Of a stretch of DNA of 64,000 nt, positions 47,380 through 57,092 are shown one piece after another; positions within the stretch are counted from its first letter, which is position 1; each line of letters begins with the position of its first letter. The notes beneath the pieces are model-generated. The model worked only from the letters and a program-made list of their open reading frames with translations. It searched no databases and was not told where the DNA came from. Location: positions 99,215 to 163,214 of the forward strand of contig NZ_JAERQE010000009.1 in the NCBI RefSeq assembly GCF_016734765.1, in the 5' to 3' direction. The stretch comes from Microvirga soli. GTDB lineage: Bacteria; Pseudomonadota; Alphaproteobacteria; Rhizobiales; Beijerinckiaceae. The translations under genes and the position numbers were made by a program.

Positions 47380-50259
47380 TTGCGGATCGTTTCTTTCGCC
47401 ATAGCCCTTTTCCTGGCGACATTCCTGGGGCTTGCCTGGCCGACCTCCGGCTGGGCCGTGGAATCTGTGCGCGTCGACCCCAAGATGAAGGCCATCGACC
47501 TCACCCCGGCCATCGAGCGCTACAACTCGGACGGGGACGAGATCCGCATTTCCACTGCACCCGGGCGCGATGGCATCGTCCGCCGCATCGCCGTGAAAGC
47601 GCGTGAGGCCGGCACCCGACCCGACTGGATGGTCTTCGCGCTCACCAACGACACCGACGAGCAGATCGAGCGCCTCCTGGTCGCGCCGCACTTCCGCCTC
47701 ACCGGCTCCGGCGTGATCTGGCCCGATCTCGGCGCGACCCGCATCGCGGCGATCACGGCGAGCCAGGGCATCCGGCCCGAGCGCGACGACAGTGAGGACG
47801 CCGACCTCTTCCTCATCACCCTCGATCCCGGCACCACCGTCACCTTCGTGGCGGAGCTGCGCTCCGACAACCTGCCCCAGGTTCATCTCTGGGATGCGGA
47901 TGCCTATAAGGACCGGGTCAATGGCCTGACCCTCTACAAGGGTATCATCATCGGCATCGCGGGCCTGCTCGCCCTGTTCCTCACCATAGTGTTCGTGGTG
48001 AAGGGCGCCCTGATCTTCCCAGCGGCCGCAGCGCTGGCCTGGGCGGTGCTCGCCTATGCCTGCATCGATTTCGGCTTCTTCCAGCGCGTCTTCCCGATCA
48101 CGGAAGCCACCGAGCAGATCTACCGCGCCGGCGCCGAGGCGGTGCTGGCCGCAACGCTCCTCGTCTTCCTCTTCGCCTATCTCAACCTCAACCGCTGGCA
48201 CGTACGCTACAGCCACGTCACGGCCTTCTGGCTCCTGTTCCTCGGGGGTTTGGTGGCGCTCGCCATTGTCGATCCTCCCGTCGCCTCGGGCGTGGCGCGC
48301 ATGTCGATTGCGGCCGTGGCCGGCATCGGCTTCGTCCTGGTGATCCACCTAGCGACGCACGGCTATGACCGTGCCGTGATGCTCGTTCCCACCTGGCTGC
48401 TCCTGGTCGCCTGGGTGACGGCGGCGAGCTTCACCGTGGTGGGCCAGCTCTCCTCCGATCTCGTCCCCCCTGCCCTGGTCGGCGGCCTTGTGCTGGTGGT
48501 CATGCTCATCGGCTTCACGGTCATGCAGCATGCCTTCGCCGGCGGCGGCTTCGCGCGCGGCTTCGTCAACGACACGGAACGCCGGGCGCTGGCGCTCACG
48601 GGGGCCGGCGACATCGTGTTCGACTGGGACGTGGTCTCCGACAACATCTTCGTCAGCCCCGAGGTCGAGCATCAGCTCGGATTGAAGCGCGGCTCGCTGG
48701 AGGGGCCGGCCTCCGCCTGGCTCGAGCTGATCCATCCCTTCGACAAGGACCGCTATCGGCTCGGCCTGGATGCCGTGATCGAGCAGCGCCGCGGCCGCCT
48801 GACCCAGGATTTCCGACTGCGCTCATCCACCGGCGCGCACAACTGGTTCCGCCTCCGGGCGCGCCCGGTGATCGGCTCGGACGGCGAGGTGCTGCGCATC
48901 GTCGGAACGCTCGCAGACGTGATGGACAGCAAGACCGCGGAAGAGCGCCTGCTGCACGATGCCGTGCACGACAATCTGACGAGCCTGCCAAACCGGCAGC
49001 TCTTCTATGACCGTCTGGAAGCGGCCCTCACCTTCGCGAGCCAGGACGACAATTTGCGCCCGACCGTCGTCGTCATCGACATCGACAAGCTGAAGGACGC
49101 CAACGCCACCGCTGGCTATGCCGCCGGCGACTCGATCCTGCTGACCCTGTCGCGGCGCCTCAGCCGCCTGCTGAAGCCGCAGGATACGCTGGCGCGCATC
49201 TCGGGCGACGAGTTCGCGATCATCCTGCTGTCCGAGCGCGAGACCGACCGCATCATCTCGTTTGCCGACATGGTGCGGCGCGTGGTGACGACGCCGTTCA
49301 CCTATTCCGAGCGGGAGTTCTTCCTCACCGCTTCCATCGGCATCGCGCTTCACGATCCGCAGATCGCCGCGCGGCGCGAGGAGGTGCTGCGCAACGCTGA
49401 GATCGCCATGGCCCATGCACGGCGCAATGGCGGCGACCGGATCGAGGTGTTCCGGCCCACCATGCGGTCCGACCGCAGCGATCATTTCACCATGGAGACC
49501 GACCTGCGTCACGCCCTCGACCGGGGCGAGATGAAGGTGCTGTTCAAGCCTATCGTGCGCCTCGAAGACCGCACCATCGCGGGGTTCGAGTCCATGCTGC
49601 GCTGGGACCATCCGCGCCTCGGACGCGTCGGCCCTGAGGACTTCATGTCCATTGCCGAGGAGACCGGCCTCATCGTCAAGCTGAGCGTGTTCCTGCTCGA
49701 GCAGACCGGCCGTGAGCTGGCCGCGTGGCAGAACGCCCTTGAGGTGGAGCCGCCGATCTTCGCCAGCGTGAACATGTCGAGCCATCACCTGCTGCGTCAC
49801 GACCTGCTGCAGGATGTGAAGACGGTGATCGCCCGCTGTGGCGTCATTCCCGGCACGCTCAAGATCGAGATGACCGAGAGCCTCGTGATGGAGAACCCAG
49901 AATACTCGGCCCAGATGCTGTCGCGCCTGCGCGACCTCGGCGCCGGTCTGTCGCTCGACGATTTCGGCACAGGCTATTCCGCCCTCGCCTATCTGCAACG
50001 TTTCCCGTTCGACACCATCAAGGTGGACGAATCCTTCGTGCGCCAGATGGCGGGCGGACGTCCCGTCATCCTGCGTTCTATCGTCAAGATGGCGCACGAG
50101 CTCGGCATGGAGATCGTAGCGGAAGGCGCAGAAAGCGAATCCGAGGCGATCGAGCTCTACCAGCTCGGCTGCGAATACGCACAGGGTCCAGTCTTCGGTG
50201 AACCGATGTCGACGCTGCAGGCGCGTCAGCTCGTGGGAGCTGCTCCGGCGGCGGCCTGA
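47380..50259 (+). CDS. 7TM-sensor PAS-GGDEF-EAL c-di-GMP enzyme
   Basis: The 959-residue protein has a signal/anchor (1-27), a periplasmic beta domain (28-185) resembling 7TMR-DISM extracellular domains, about seven membrane helices (185-385), a PAS domain (about 398-515), a GGDEF domain (SGDEF at 608-612, DIDKLKDANAT before it) and an EAL domain (E737 in GFESMLRW, TES, DDFGTGYSAL, KVDESFV). The EAL catalytic residues look complete, so phosphodiesterase activity is likely; the GGDEF site has S for the first G and may be weak. Start TTG 47380 begins the signal. Confidence 0.9.
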   Translation: MRIVSFAIALFLATFLGLAWPTSGWAVESVRVDPKMKAIDLTPAIERYNSDGDEIRISTAPGRDGIVRRIAVKAREAGTRPDWMVFALTNDTDEQIERLLVAPHFRLTGSGVIWPDLGATRIAAITASQGIRPERDDSEDADLFLITLDPGTTVTFVAELRSDNLPQVHLWDADAYKDRVNGLTLYKGIIIGIAGLLALFLTIVFVVKGALIFPAAAALAWAVLAYACIDFGFFQRVFPITEATEQIYRAGAEAVLAATLLVFLFAYLNLNRWHVRYSHVTAFWLLFLGGLVALAIVDPPVASGVARMSIAAVAGIGFVLVIHLATHGYDRAVMLVPTWLLLVAWVTAASFTVVGQLSSDLVPPALVGGLVLVVMLIGFTVMQHAFAGGGFARGFVNDTERRALALTGAGDIVFDWDVVSDNIFVSPEVEHQLGLKRGSLEGPASAWLELIHPFDKDRYRLGLDAVIEQRRGRLTQDFRLRSSTGAHNWFRLRARPVIGSDGEVLRIVGTLADVMDSKTAEERLLHDAVHDNLTSLPNRQLFYDRLEAALTFASQDDNLRPTVVVIDIDKLKDANATAGYAAGDSILLTLSRRLSRLLKPQDTLARISGDEFAIILLSERETDRIISFADMVRRVVTTPFTYSEREFFLTASIGIALHDPQIAARREEVLRNAEIAMAHARRNGGDRIEVFRPTMRSDRSDHFTMETDLRHALDRGEMKVLFKPIVRLEDRTIAGFESMLRWDHPRLGRVGPEDFMSIAEETGLIVKLSVFLLEQTGRELAAWQNALEVEPPIFASVNMSSHHLLRHDLLQDVKTVIARCGVIPGTLKIEMTESLVMENPEYSAQMLSRLRDLGAGLSLDDFGTGYSALAYLQRFPFDTIKVDESFVRQMAGGRPVILRSIVKMAHELGMEIVAEGAESESEAIELYQLGCEYAQGPVFGEPMSTLQARQLVGAAPAAA

Positions 50260-50276
50260 CAGGCCGCACAGCCTGA

Positions 50277-50888
50277 TCAGGCGTGGCCGGCTTCCATGGA
50301 CAGCATGGCCGGCTCGATGCCAATCCGGCGCAAGGCCATCTCGTAACGCACATCAGCAGCCGTGTTGAAGACGATCTCCGCATCGGCCGGGGTGTTGAGC
50401 CAACCGTTGGCTTGCAGCTCCATCTCCAGCTGGCCCGCGCCCCAGCCGGCATAGCCTAGCGCCAGCACGGCGTTCTCAGGCCCGCGTCCGGCCGCAATCG
50501 CGCGCAGGATGTCGATGGTCGCCGTCAGGCAGATGCCGTCGTCGATGGGCAGGGTCGATTGGGTGAGGTGGAAGTCCGGCGAATGAAGCACGAAGCCACG
50601 GCTCGTCTCCACCGGTCCGCCCATCAGAACCTGCATGTTGCCGACCTTCTGCGGCAGGCGGATGCGCTCTACCTCAGGCACGATCTCGAGCTGAACCAGC
50701 AGGTCGGGCATGGTCACGTTGGCGGCAGGCCGGTTGAGGATGATGCCCATCGCCCCTTCCGCCGAATGGGCACAGATGAAGATGACGGCTCTGGCGAAGC
50801 GCTCGTCCATCATCCCGGGCATCGCCACGAGAAGCTGCCCGTCAAGGTATGTTGATTCGGTGCCATACGGTGAAAGTTGAGAGCCCAT
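50277..50888 (-). CDS. YqgE/AlgH (UPF0301) family protein
   Basis: The 203-residue protein has the family motifs [45 protein letters not shown] and [21 protein letters not shown]. These proteins are widespread; their biochemical function is not settled. ATG at 50888 is plausible, with the conserved core starting near residue 17. Confidence 0.92.
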   Translation of the reverse strand: MGSQLSPYGTESTYLDGQLLVAMPGMMDERFARAVIFICAHSAEGAMGIILNRPAANVTMPDLLVQLEIVPEVERIRLPQKVGNMQVLMGGPVETSRGFVLHSPDFHLTQSTLPIDDGICLTATIDILRAIAAGRGPENAVLALGYAGWGAGQLEMELQANGWLNTPADAEIVFNTAADVRYEMALRRIGIEPAMLSMEAGHA

Positions 50889-50994
50889 ATCCTACAATCT
50901 GCCTTGCCAGGCTTGCCCGCCCGATCACAGGATCGTGGATGGCAGACCCGAGAATAAACGCATAAGGGAAGTGCCTCAGGGAGGCGTCAGTTCC

Positions 50995-51822
50995 ATGGCA
51001 TCCATGTTCCGCGCCGCTTCGGTTGCGTTTTTTTGTATTTTGTCCTTTGCCGCGGCTGTCGCGCAACCCATCAAGCCTTCCGCTTCGACCCAAGGGTTCC
51101 ATTCCCGCGCCCGCCTGATTGCCGGCGGCGAGCAGGGAGAGCATCGGCTCGCCGGAATCGAGATCACTCTCGATCCGGGCTTCAAGACCTATTGGCGCAA
51201 TCCGGGCGATTCAGGCCTGCCGCCCCGGTTCGACTGGTCAGGCTCGGAGAACGTCGCCAGCACCGAGATCCGGTGGCCGGCCCCCAAGCGGCATATGGAT
51301 GCGGCAGGGGTCGCCTATGTCTACGGCAAGCAGGCGGTGATCCCGATCCTCGTAAAGCCCAAGGATCCGACAAAGCCTGTCAGGCTCGTCCTGGCGCTGG
51401 AATATGGGGTCTGCAACGACATCTGCATTCCGGCCCATGCGGACCTCACGTTGGATCTCACCGGCACCGGTTCGGAGCGCGAGGCCATCGAGGGTGCTCT
51501 GGCCAAGGTTCCGCTTCCTCAGCCTTTGGGAGCCCAGGCCGACCTGGCCGTCCTCTCCATCACTCCCGTCACCGGGGACAAGCCGACCTTCGCAGTCACG
51601 ATTCGCACCCCGTCCGGCACGAAGCCCGCTCTCTTCCCCGAGGGGCCGGAGAACTGGTTCCTCTCAGCCTCCCACCCAGCCGACGGCGATCGCTTCACCG
51701 TCACGGTCGAGGAAAAGCCGAAGGACGCGTCGGGTCCCGTCCCCCTGCGCCTAACCCTGGTGGCGGGCGACAAGGCCATTGAGACGGAAGTCAGCCTCGA
51801 CGCGAGCGGGCAGCCGCGCTAG
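50995..51822 (+). CDS. secreted DsbD N-terminal-like domain protein
   Basis: The 275-residue protein has a signal peptide (ASVAFFCILSFAAAVAQ) and a domain like the N-terminal DsbD region, with the cysteine pair in LEYGVCNDICIP (C-x3-C) and YWRNPGDSGLPPRF. It lacks DsbD's membrane and thioredoxin parts, so it would depend on other proteins for reducing power. ATG 50995 has GAGG 10 bases before it. A peroxiredoxin gene follows 40 bases downstream. Confidence 0.86.
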   Translation: MASMFRAASVAFFCILSFAAAVAQPIKPSASTQGFHSRARLIAGGEQGEHRLAGIEITLDPGFKTYWRNPGDSGLPPRFDWSGSENVASTEIRWPAPKRHMDAAGVAYVYGKQAVIPILVKPKDPTKPVRLVLALEYGVCNDICIPAHADLTLDLTGTGSEREAIEGALAKVPLPQPLGAQADLAVLSITPVTGDKPTFAVTIRTPSGTKPALFPEGPENWFLSASHPADGDRFTVTVEEKPKDASGPVPLRLTLVAGDKAIETEVSLDASGQPR

Positions 51823-51862
51823 GACAAAGGCAGCTATCCGCTCAGCTTTGGAGAACCTGCCC

Positions 51863-52345
51863 ATGCCCATTCAGGTCGGTGAACGCCTGCCCCAGGTCAC
51901 TTTCCGCGTCATGACGCCCGACGGGCCCGTGGCGAAGACCACGGACGATCTCTTCAAGGGTCGCAAGGTGGTTCTCGTCGCCGTCCCCGGCGCCTTCACG
52001 CCCACCTGCCACCGCAACCACCTGCCGGGCTACGTCCAGAAGAAGGACGAGATTCGGGCCAAGGGCGTCGATGCGATCCTCGTGACCGCAGTCAATGACG
52101 TGTTCGTGCTGGAAGCCTGGGGCAAGGCCTCGGAGGCCGAAGGCATCGAGTTCCTCTCCGACGGCAATGCGGATTTCGCCAAGGCCATCGGCCTGTCCAT
52201 GGACGGTGCAGGCTTTGGCCTCGGCACCCGCTCCCAGCGCTATTCCATGGTGGTCGAGGACGGCGTGGTGAAGGCGCTGAACGTGGAGGATGCCCCCTCC
52301 AAGGCGCAACATTCCGGCGCCGAGAACCTCCTGAAGGACCTCTGA
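51863..52345 (+). CDS. peroxiredoxin (Prx5/AhpE-like)
   Basis: The 160-residue protein has the peroxidatic cysteine C49 in PGAFTPTCHRNHLPGY, the hallmark of Prx5-type peroxidases that reduce organic peroxides, H2O2 or peroxynitrite. A VLVTAVNDVFVLEAWGK-like segment and FLSDGNADFAKA follow. ATG 51863 has GGAGA 9 bases before it and is preferred to upstream starts. It follows the DsbD-like gene on the same strand. Confidence 0.94.
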   Translation: MPIQVGERLPQVTFRVMTPDGPVAKTTDDLFKGRKVVLVAVPGAFTPTCHRNHLPGYVQKKDEIRAKGVDAILVTAVNDVFVLEAWGKASEAEGIEFLSDGNADFAKAIGLSMDGAGFGLGTRSQRYSMVVEDGVVKALNVEDAPSKAQHSGAENLLKDL

Positions 52346-52472
52346 AGATCCACCTCTTTCGTCATCACCGGCCTTGTGCCGGTGATCTCGTTTCAGAGGA
52401 GTGCAGGCGCTTTTCACAATCGGGATGGCCGGGACAAGCCCGGCCATGACGCCGAGAGTTCGTGCGCAACGG

Positions 52473-52940
52473 TTAGGCGCTGGCCCTCCGGCCGTTCTTC
52501 TTGAACGGCTGCATCGCCGCAACGGCCAGCTCATCGACGCGGATGTTGATCGGGTCGTCCGCGTGGCCCTTCACCCAGTGCCAGGCGACATCGTGGCGAG
52601 CGGCCGCCTCGTCGAGTTCGCGCCAGAGATCCTCGTTCTTCACCGGCTTGTTGTCGGCGGTGCGCCAGCCGCGCCGCTTCCAGTTGTGCATCCATTGGGT
52701 GATGCCCTGGCGCACGTACTGGGAATCCGTGAACAGATCGACCGCGCAGGGACGCTTGAGAGCGTTCAAGCCCTCGATGGCGGCGCGAATCTCCATGCGG
52801 TTGTTGGTGGTGTGGGCCTCCCCGCCGGAGACCTCCTTCTCGCTTCCGTTGAAGAACAGGATCGCGCCCCAGCCACCCGGCCCGGGATTTCCCGAGCAGG
52901 CACCGTCGGTGTAGATCATCACGCGGTTAGGATCGGTCAT
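52473..52940 (-). CDS. rnhA: ribonuclease HI
   Basis: RNase HI cuts RNA in RNA/DNA hybrids. The 155-residue protein has the catalytic set D12, E50, D72, H126 and D136 ([43 protein letters not shown]). The GHxGH region is GHADD rather than GHAGH, a minor change. Last gene of an operon with thrB and ispH; its start overlaps the thrB stop by 4 bases. Confidence 0.95.
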   Translation of the reverse strand: MTDPNRVMIYTDGACSGNPGPGGWGAILFFNGSEKEVSGGEAHTTNNRMEIRAAIEGLNALKRPCAVDLFTDSQYVRQGITQWMHNWKRRGWRTADNKPVKNEDLWRELDEAAARHDVAWHWVKGHADDPINIRVDELAVAAMQPFKKNGRRASA

Positions 52941-53902
52941 GCTTCAAGTCCGTACTCTCGCGCGTGCTTCACGTGGCGGTGGAAATTGAGTTTGCGGTCG
53001 TATTCCAGCGGATCCTTGGGCTTCACCAGCGCGCCCGGCGGCACGTTGAGCCAGTCGACCAGCCGGGTCAGCATGAAGCGCATGGCCGAGCCGCGGCAGA
53101 GAATCGGCAGCGCCTCGACCTCCTCCGCATTCAGACGCCGCACGGCCTGATAGCCCACCAGCATCGCCCGGCCCTTGGTGAGATTGAACGAGCCGTCGAT
53201 CTCGAAGCACCAGGCGTTGAGGCAGATGGCGACGTCGTAGGCGAAGGCGTCCGTGCAGGCGAAATAGAAGTCGATCAGCCCCGACACCTCCGAGCCGATG
53301 AAGAACACGTTGTCGGTGAAGAGATCGGCGTGAATAATGCCGGTGGGCAGACCGCGCGGCCAGGAGGCTTCCAGGCTGGCCAGCTCCCGCCGGGTCCGCT
53401 CCGCCAAGCCTGCAGAGACCGTATCCGCTTGAGCCTCGGCCTGCGCGAAAAGCGGTGCCCAGGCCTCAACCGTGAGGGCATTGGGTCGGTGCCCATCGAA
53501 ATCGCGGCCGGCGAGGTGCAGCTTCGCCAAGGCGCCGCCGAGGGCGCCGCAATGCTGAGCCGTGGGGCGGCGAACCGCGATGCCATCCAGAAACGTGATG
53601 ATCACGGCGGGCCGTCCGGCAACCCGGCCCAAGGGTTCGCCGCGACGGTTGTTGACCGGGAGCGGACAGTTCAGCCCTTTGCGCGCCAGATGCTGCATGA
53701 GGCCGAGGAAGAAGGGCAGATCGTCCTCCCGCACCCGCTTCTCGTATAGGGTCAGGATGTAGGAGCCCTTGGTGGTGTGGAGGAAATAGTTGGTGTTCTC
53801 CACGCCCTCGGCGATGCCCTTGTAGGAGAGCACCGTGCCGATGTCGTAGGTTTCGAGAAACGCCGAGAGTTCCTCGTCGCCGACTTCCGTATAGACTGCC
53901 AC
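52937..53902 (-). CDS. thrB: homoserine kinase (ChoK-like type)
   Basis: This enzyme phosphorylates homoserine to O-phosphohomoserine, the ThrC substrate. The 321-residue protein is the APH/choline-kinase-fold type used in alphaproteobacteria, with Brenner motif HADLFTDN (191-198) and the metal/ATP DF at 211-212 ([11 protein letters not shown]). It starts 3 bases after the ispH stop. thrC is about 7 kb away. Confidence 0.95.
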   Translation of the reverse strand: MAVYTEVGDEELSAFLETYDIGTVLSYKGIAEGVENTNYFLHTTKGSYILTLYEKRVREDDLPFFLGLMQHLARKGLNCPLPVNNRRGEPLGRVAGRPAVIITFLDGIAVRRPTAQHCGALGGALAKLHLAGRDFDGHRPNALTVEAWAPLFAQAEAQADTVSAGLAERTRRELASLEASWPRGLPTGIIHADLFTDNVFFIGSEVSGLIDFYFACTDAFAYDVAICLNAWCFEIDGSFNLTKGRAMLVGYQAVRRLNAEEVEALPILCRGSAMRFMLTRLVDWLNVPPGALVKPKDPLEYDRKLNFHRHVKHAREYGLEA

Positions 53903-53905
53903 CGT

Positions 53906-54865
53906 TTACTCCGCCGCCTGCTCACGCAACTCGCGCGGCAAAGGAAAGAACACGCTCTCATCCGCCGTGGACACGCTCTCGACCGAGACCGCATAGCGTT
54001 CGGCAAAGGCGTCGATGATCTCCTCTACCAGGATCTCGGGCGCCGACGCCCCCGCCGTGATGCCGAGACTTCGGATGTTGCCGTATAGGCTCCAGTCGAT
54101 GTCCTCGGCGCGCAGGATCAGGCGGACGATAGGGCAGCCCTCCCGCTCCGCGACCTCGCGCAGGCGCTGGGAGTTGGAGGAATTGGGCGAGCCCACCACG
54201 ATCATGGCATCGACCTGCGGCGCGACCTGCTTGACGGCCCCCTGCCGATTGGTGGTGGCGTAGCAGATGTCTTCCTTGTGCGGCCCGAAGATGGTGGGGA
54301 AGCGCGCTTTGAGGGCATCCACCATGTCCTGCGTGTCGTCGACGGAAAGGGTCGTCTGCGTCACGAAGGCGAGGTTGTCGGCATCCGCCGGCTGGAGGCG
54401 GGCGATGTCGTCCACGGTCTCGACCAGGGTGACCGCTCCCTCGGGCAGCTGGCCCATGGTGCCGATGACCTCGGGATGGCCGGCATGGCCGATCAGGATG
54501 ATGTGGCGACCCCGCTTATGATGGACCTGCGCCTCCCGGTGGACCTTGGTCACCAGCGGACAGGTGGCATCAATGGCAAAGAGGTTGCGGGCCTGGGCCG
54601 CTTCCGGCACCGATTTGGCGACCCCATGGGCCGAGAAGATGACCGGCGCCCCGGTGTCCGGCACCTCGTCGAGCTCCCGGACGAAGACGGCACCCTTCCG
54701 CTTCAGGTTTTCCACCACGTATTTGTTGTGCACGATCTCATGGCGCACATAGACCGGTGCCCCATGAATCGCGAGCGCCTTCTCGACGGCATCGATGGCA
54801 CGGACGACCCCGGCGCAGAAGCCGCGCGGGGCACAGAGCAGAATGTCGAGGGGTGGCTTCGTCAT
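53906..54865 (-). CDS. ispH: 4-hydroxy-3-methylbut-2-enyl diphosphate reductase
   Basis: IspH (LytB) makes IPP and DMAPP from HMBPP in the last step of the MEP pathway. The 319-residue protein has the three iron-sulphur cysteines: C17 (PRGFCAGV), the one in [12 protein letters not shown] and that in [13 protein letters not shown], plus the [10 protein letters not shown] motif. First gene of the ispH-thrB-rnhA operon, which combines isoprenoid, threonine and repair functions, as in related bacteria. Confidence 0.97.
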   Translation of the reverse strand: MTKPPLDILLCAPRGFCAGVVRAIDAVEKALAIHGAPVYVRHEIVHNKYVVENLKRKGAVFVRELDEVPDTGAPVIFSAHGVAKSVPEAAQARNLFAIDATCPLVTKVHREAQVHHKRGRHIILIGHAGHPEVIGTMGQLPEGAVTLVETVDDIARLQPADADNLAFVTQTTLSVDDTQDMVDALKARFPTIFGPHKEDICYATTNRQGAVKQVAPQVDAMIVVGSPNSSNSQRLREVAEREGCPIVRLILRAEDIDWSLYGNIRSLGITAGASAPEILVEEIIDAFAERYAVSVESVSTADESVFFPLPRELREQAAE

Positions 54866-54949
54866 GATGAGGCGATGTGGCGAGACGAGGCCCTTCCTGT
54901 CAAGCGGGAGCGACGCTTATTCGCGGCGGGGAATACGACGGATTCATTG

Positions 54950-55047
54950 TCATTCCCGGCCGGAGCACAGCGGAGGGGAAGGGAATCCACTCATCACCCT
55001 CAGCATTATGGATCCCCTTCCCTCGCTGCGCTTGGCCTGAGGATGAC
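54950..55047. repeat. dispersed GTCATTCCCGGCCGG element, copy A
   Basis: This gene-free stretch (54866-55244) contains GTCATTCCCGGCCGG, then GAGGGGAAGGGAATCCA and GGATCCCCTTCCC, ending GGATGAC. The same element in the opposite direction is at 62726-62821. A GTCATAGCCGG palindrome follows at about 55058-55090. No further feature is seen before the antiporter gene. Confidence 0.75.
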
Positions 55048-55244
55048 ACTGAGCCCGTCATAGCCGGACTTGTTCCGGTCATCCACGTCTTGTTGCACCT
55101 GAGTCCTCATCCTGATGAGGAGGAGTTTCACCTCAGACCTGTGCGATCAGGCACGGGACAGGCCAACTGCCCTCAAGAATCGCTCGCACCTAAGCCCAAG
55201 AATCCCTACAACGGTGCAACACTCCCTCATTATCCCTGATCCCC

Positions 55245-57092
55245 ATGGCATCCACCGCGTCCCACGTCAGCTTTCTTCCACCCATCCTGACCTTCTGCGG
55301 GGCGGCGGTCGTGGCCGTGCCGGTGTTCCGGCTCTTAGGCTTGAGCGCAGTGCTCGGCTATTTGGCGGCTGGCGTCGCCATCGGCCCATCGGGTCTGAGC
55401 CTTGTGGAGGACCCGCAGACGATCGCGACGGTGGCCGAGCTTGGGGTGGTGCTCCTGCTCTTCATCATCGGGCTCGAACTCAAGCTGTCCCATCTCTGGG
55501 AGATGAAGCGGGACATCTTCGGGCTTGGCTTTGCCCAGCTGACGATCACGGCGGTTCTCCTCGGCGCTGCCGCCATGGCCATCGGCTTCTCGCCGCCGGC
55601 CTCCTTCGTCACCGGGGTTGCCGTGGCGCTCTCGGCGACCGCCATCGCTCTCCAGATGCTGGGGGAGCGCAACGATCTGCCGACGCCCTATGGCCAGCGC
55701 TCCTTCGCGATCCTGCTGTTTCAGGATCTGTCCGTCGTTCCGCTCCTGGCCATCCTGCCCCTGCTGGCGTCTCGGGTTGGAGACCAGGGATCCCTCACGG
55801 ACAGCCTTCTGGCGGTCGGCGTGGCACTTCTCGGCATCGCCGCCGTTGTGCTGATCGGCCGTTACGGGCTCAATCCCTTCTTCCGCATTCTCGCCCGCAG
55901 CGGCGCCCGTGAGGTCATGACGGCATCGGCCCTGCTTGTGGTGCTCGGCGCGGCGCTCCTCATGCAGGAGGTTGGCCTGTCCATGGCCATGGGGGCTTTC
56001 CTGGCAGGTCTTCTGCTTGCCGAATCCAATTTCCGGCACCAGCTGGAGGCCGATATCGAGCCCTTCCGTGGCATGCTGCTCGGCCTCTTCTTCATGAGCG
56101 TGGGCATGTCGATCGACCTTGCCCTCGTCCGCGAGCAGTGGGTGTTGCTCGCCCTTGCTGCCCCTGTCGTTCTCCTGGGCAAAACCCTCATCATCGCCGT
56201 CCTGTCGCGGCTGTTCGGCGCAAGCTGGCGCGACGGTCTGCGGTCAGGCACGATTCTGTGCACGGCCGGAGAGTTCGCGTTCGTGCTGATCCCGGTTGCA
56301 GCAGGGCTCGGCATCATGTCACCGGCGGAGGCGCAGCCGCTTACCGCGCTTGCCGCCATCACAATGCTGCTGGGACCGCTCCTGTCGACGCTCGTCGAGA
56401 AGCTTCTCAAGAACCATCGCGGTGGCGCAGACGAGCCGGACCTGGATGGATTGAATGTTCCCGAAGGCGAGCTTGAAAGCCGCGTTCTCGTGATCGGCTT
56501 CGGGCGGTTCGGGCAGATCGTGAACCAGGTTCTGTTGACGCAGGGCATCCAGGCGACGGTGATCGACAGCGACGTGGAGCGCATCCGGGACGCAGGACGC
56601 TTCGGGCTTCAGGTGTATTACGGCGATGGAACCCGCCTCGACGTGCTTCGTGCAGCAGGCGCGGAAAAGGCCGAGATGATCTGCATCTGCATCGACAATC
56701 AGGAAGCCATGATGAAGATCATCGAGATCATTCATGAGAACTTCCAGAATGCCCGCAGCTTCGTGCGCGCCTACGACCGCATTCATGCAATCGAGCTCAT
56801 GAACCGCGACGTCGATTACCAGATCCGTGAGGTCTTCGAATCCGCCATCGTGTTCGGACGCGCCGCCCTGGAGGAACTCGGAACCGATCCTGAAATGGCC
56901 GCCCAGGCTGCCAGCGATGTCCGCAAGCGCGACATTGCCCGCCTCGTTCTGCAAAAGGAGGTCGGCGCGATGGGTGGGGCGGAACTCGTCGTGGGCTCCA
57001 AGATTACCCCCGAGCCACTCACGGCTCCCGCCGGCAAGGCGAGAGCGCTCAGCCCCGAGACACGCGACATCCTCGGCGAAGGGGTCATCTGA
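55245..57092 (+). CDS. CPA2-family cation/proton antiporter with TrkA-N domain (KefB/C-like)
   Basis: The 615-residue protein has about twelve membrane helices (10-385; AAGVAIGPSGLSLV, GAFLAGLLLAESNFRHQLE) and a C-terminal RCK/TrkA-N domain (about 405-530) with the nucleotide fold VLVIGFGRFGQIVNQVL. It likely exchanges K+ or Na+ for protons and is gated by a nucleotide. The gene order KefB-like, MATE and DUF937 is compact: the MATE start overlaps its stop by one base. Confidence 0.92.
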   Translation: MASTASHVSFLPPILTFCGAAVVAVPVFRLLGLSAVLGYLAAGVAIGPSGLSLVEDPQTIATVAELGVVLLLFIIGLELKLSHLWEMKRDIFGLGFAQLTITAVLLGAAAMAIGFSPPASFVTGVAVALSATAIALQMLGERNDLPTPYGQRSFAILLFQDLSVVPLLAILPLLASRVGDQGSLTDSLLAVGVALLGIAAVVLIGRYGLNPFFRILARSGAREVMTASALLVVLGAALLMQEVGLSMAMGAFLAGLLLAESNFRHQLEADIEPFRGMLLGLFFMSVGMSIDLALVREQWVLLALAAPVVLLGKTLIIAVLSRLFGASWRDGLRSGTILCTAGEFAFVLIPVAAGLGIMSPAEAQPLTALAAITMLLGPLLSTLVEKLLKNHRGGADEPDLDGLNVPEGELESRVLVIGFGRFGQIVNQVLLTQGIQATVIDSDVERIRDAGRFGLQVYYGDGTRLDVLRAAGAEKAEMICICIDNQEAMMKIIEIIHENFQNARSFVRAYDRIHAIELMNRDVDYQIREVFESAIVFGRAALEELGTDPEMAAQAASDVRKRDIARLVLQKEVGAMGGAELVVGSKITPEPLTAPAGKARALSPETRDILGEGVI

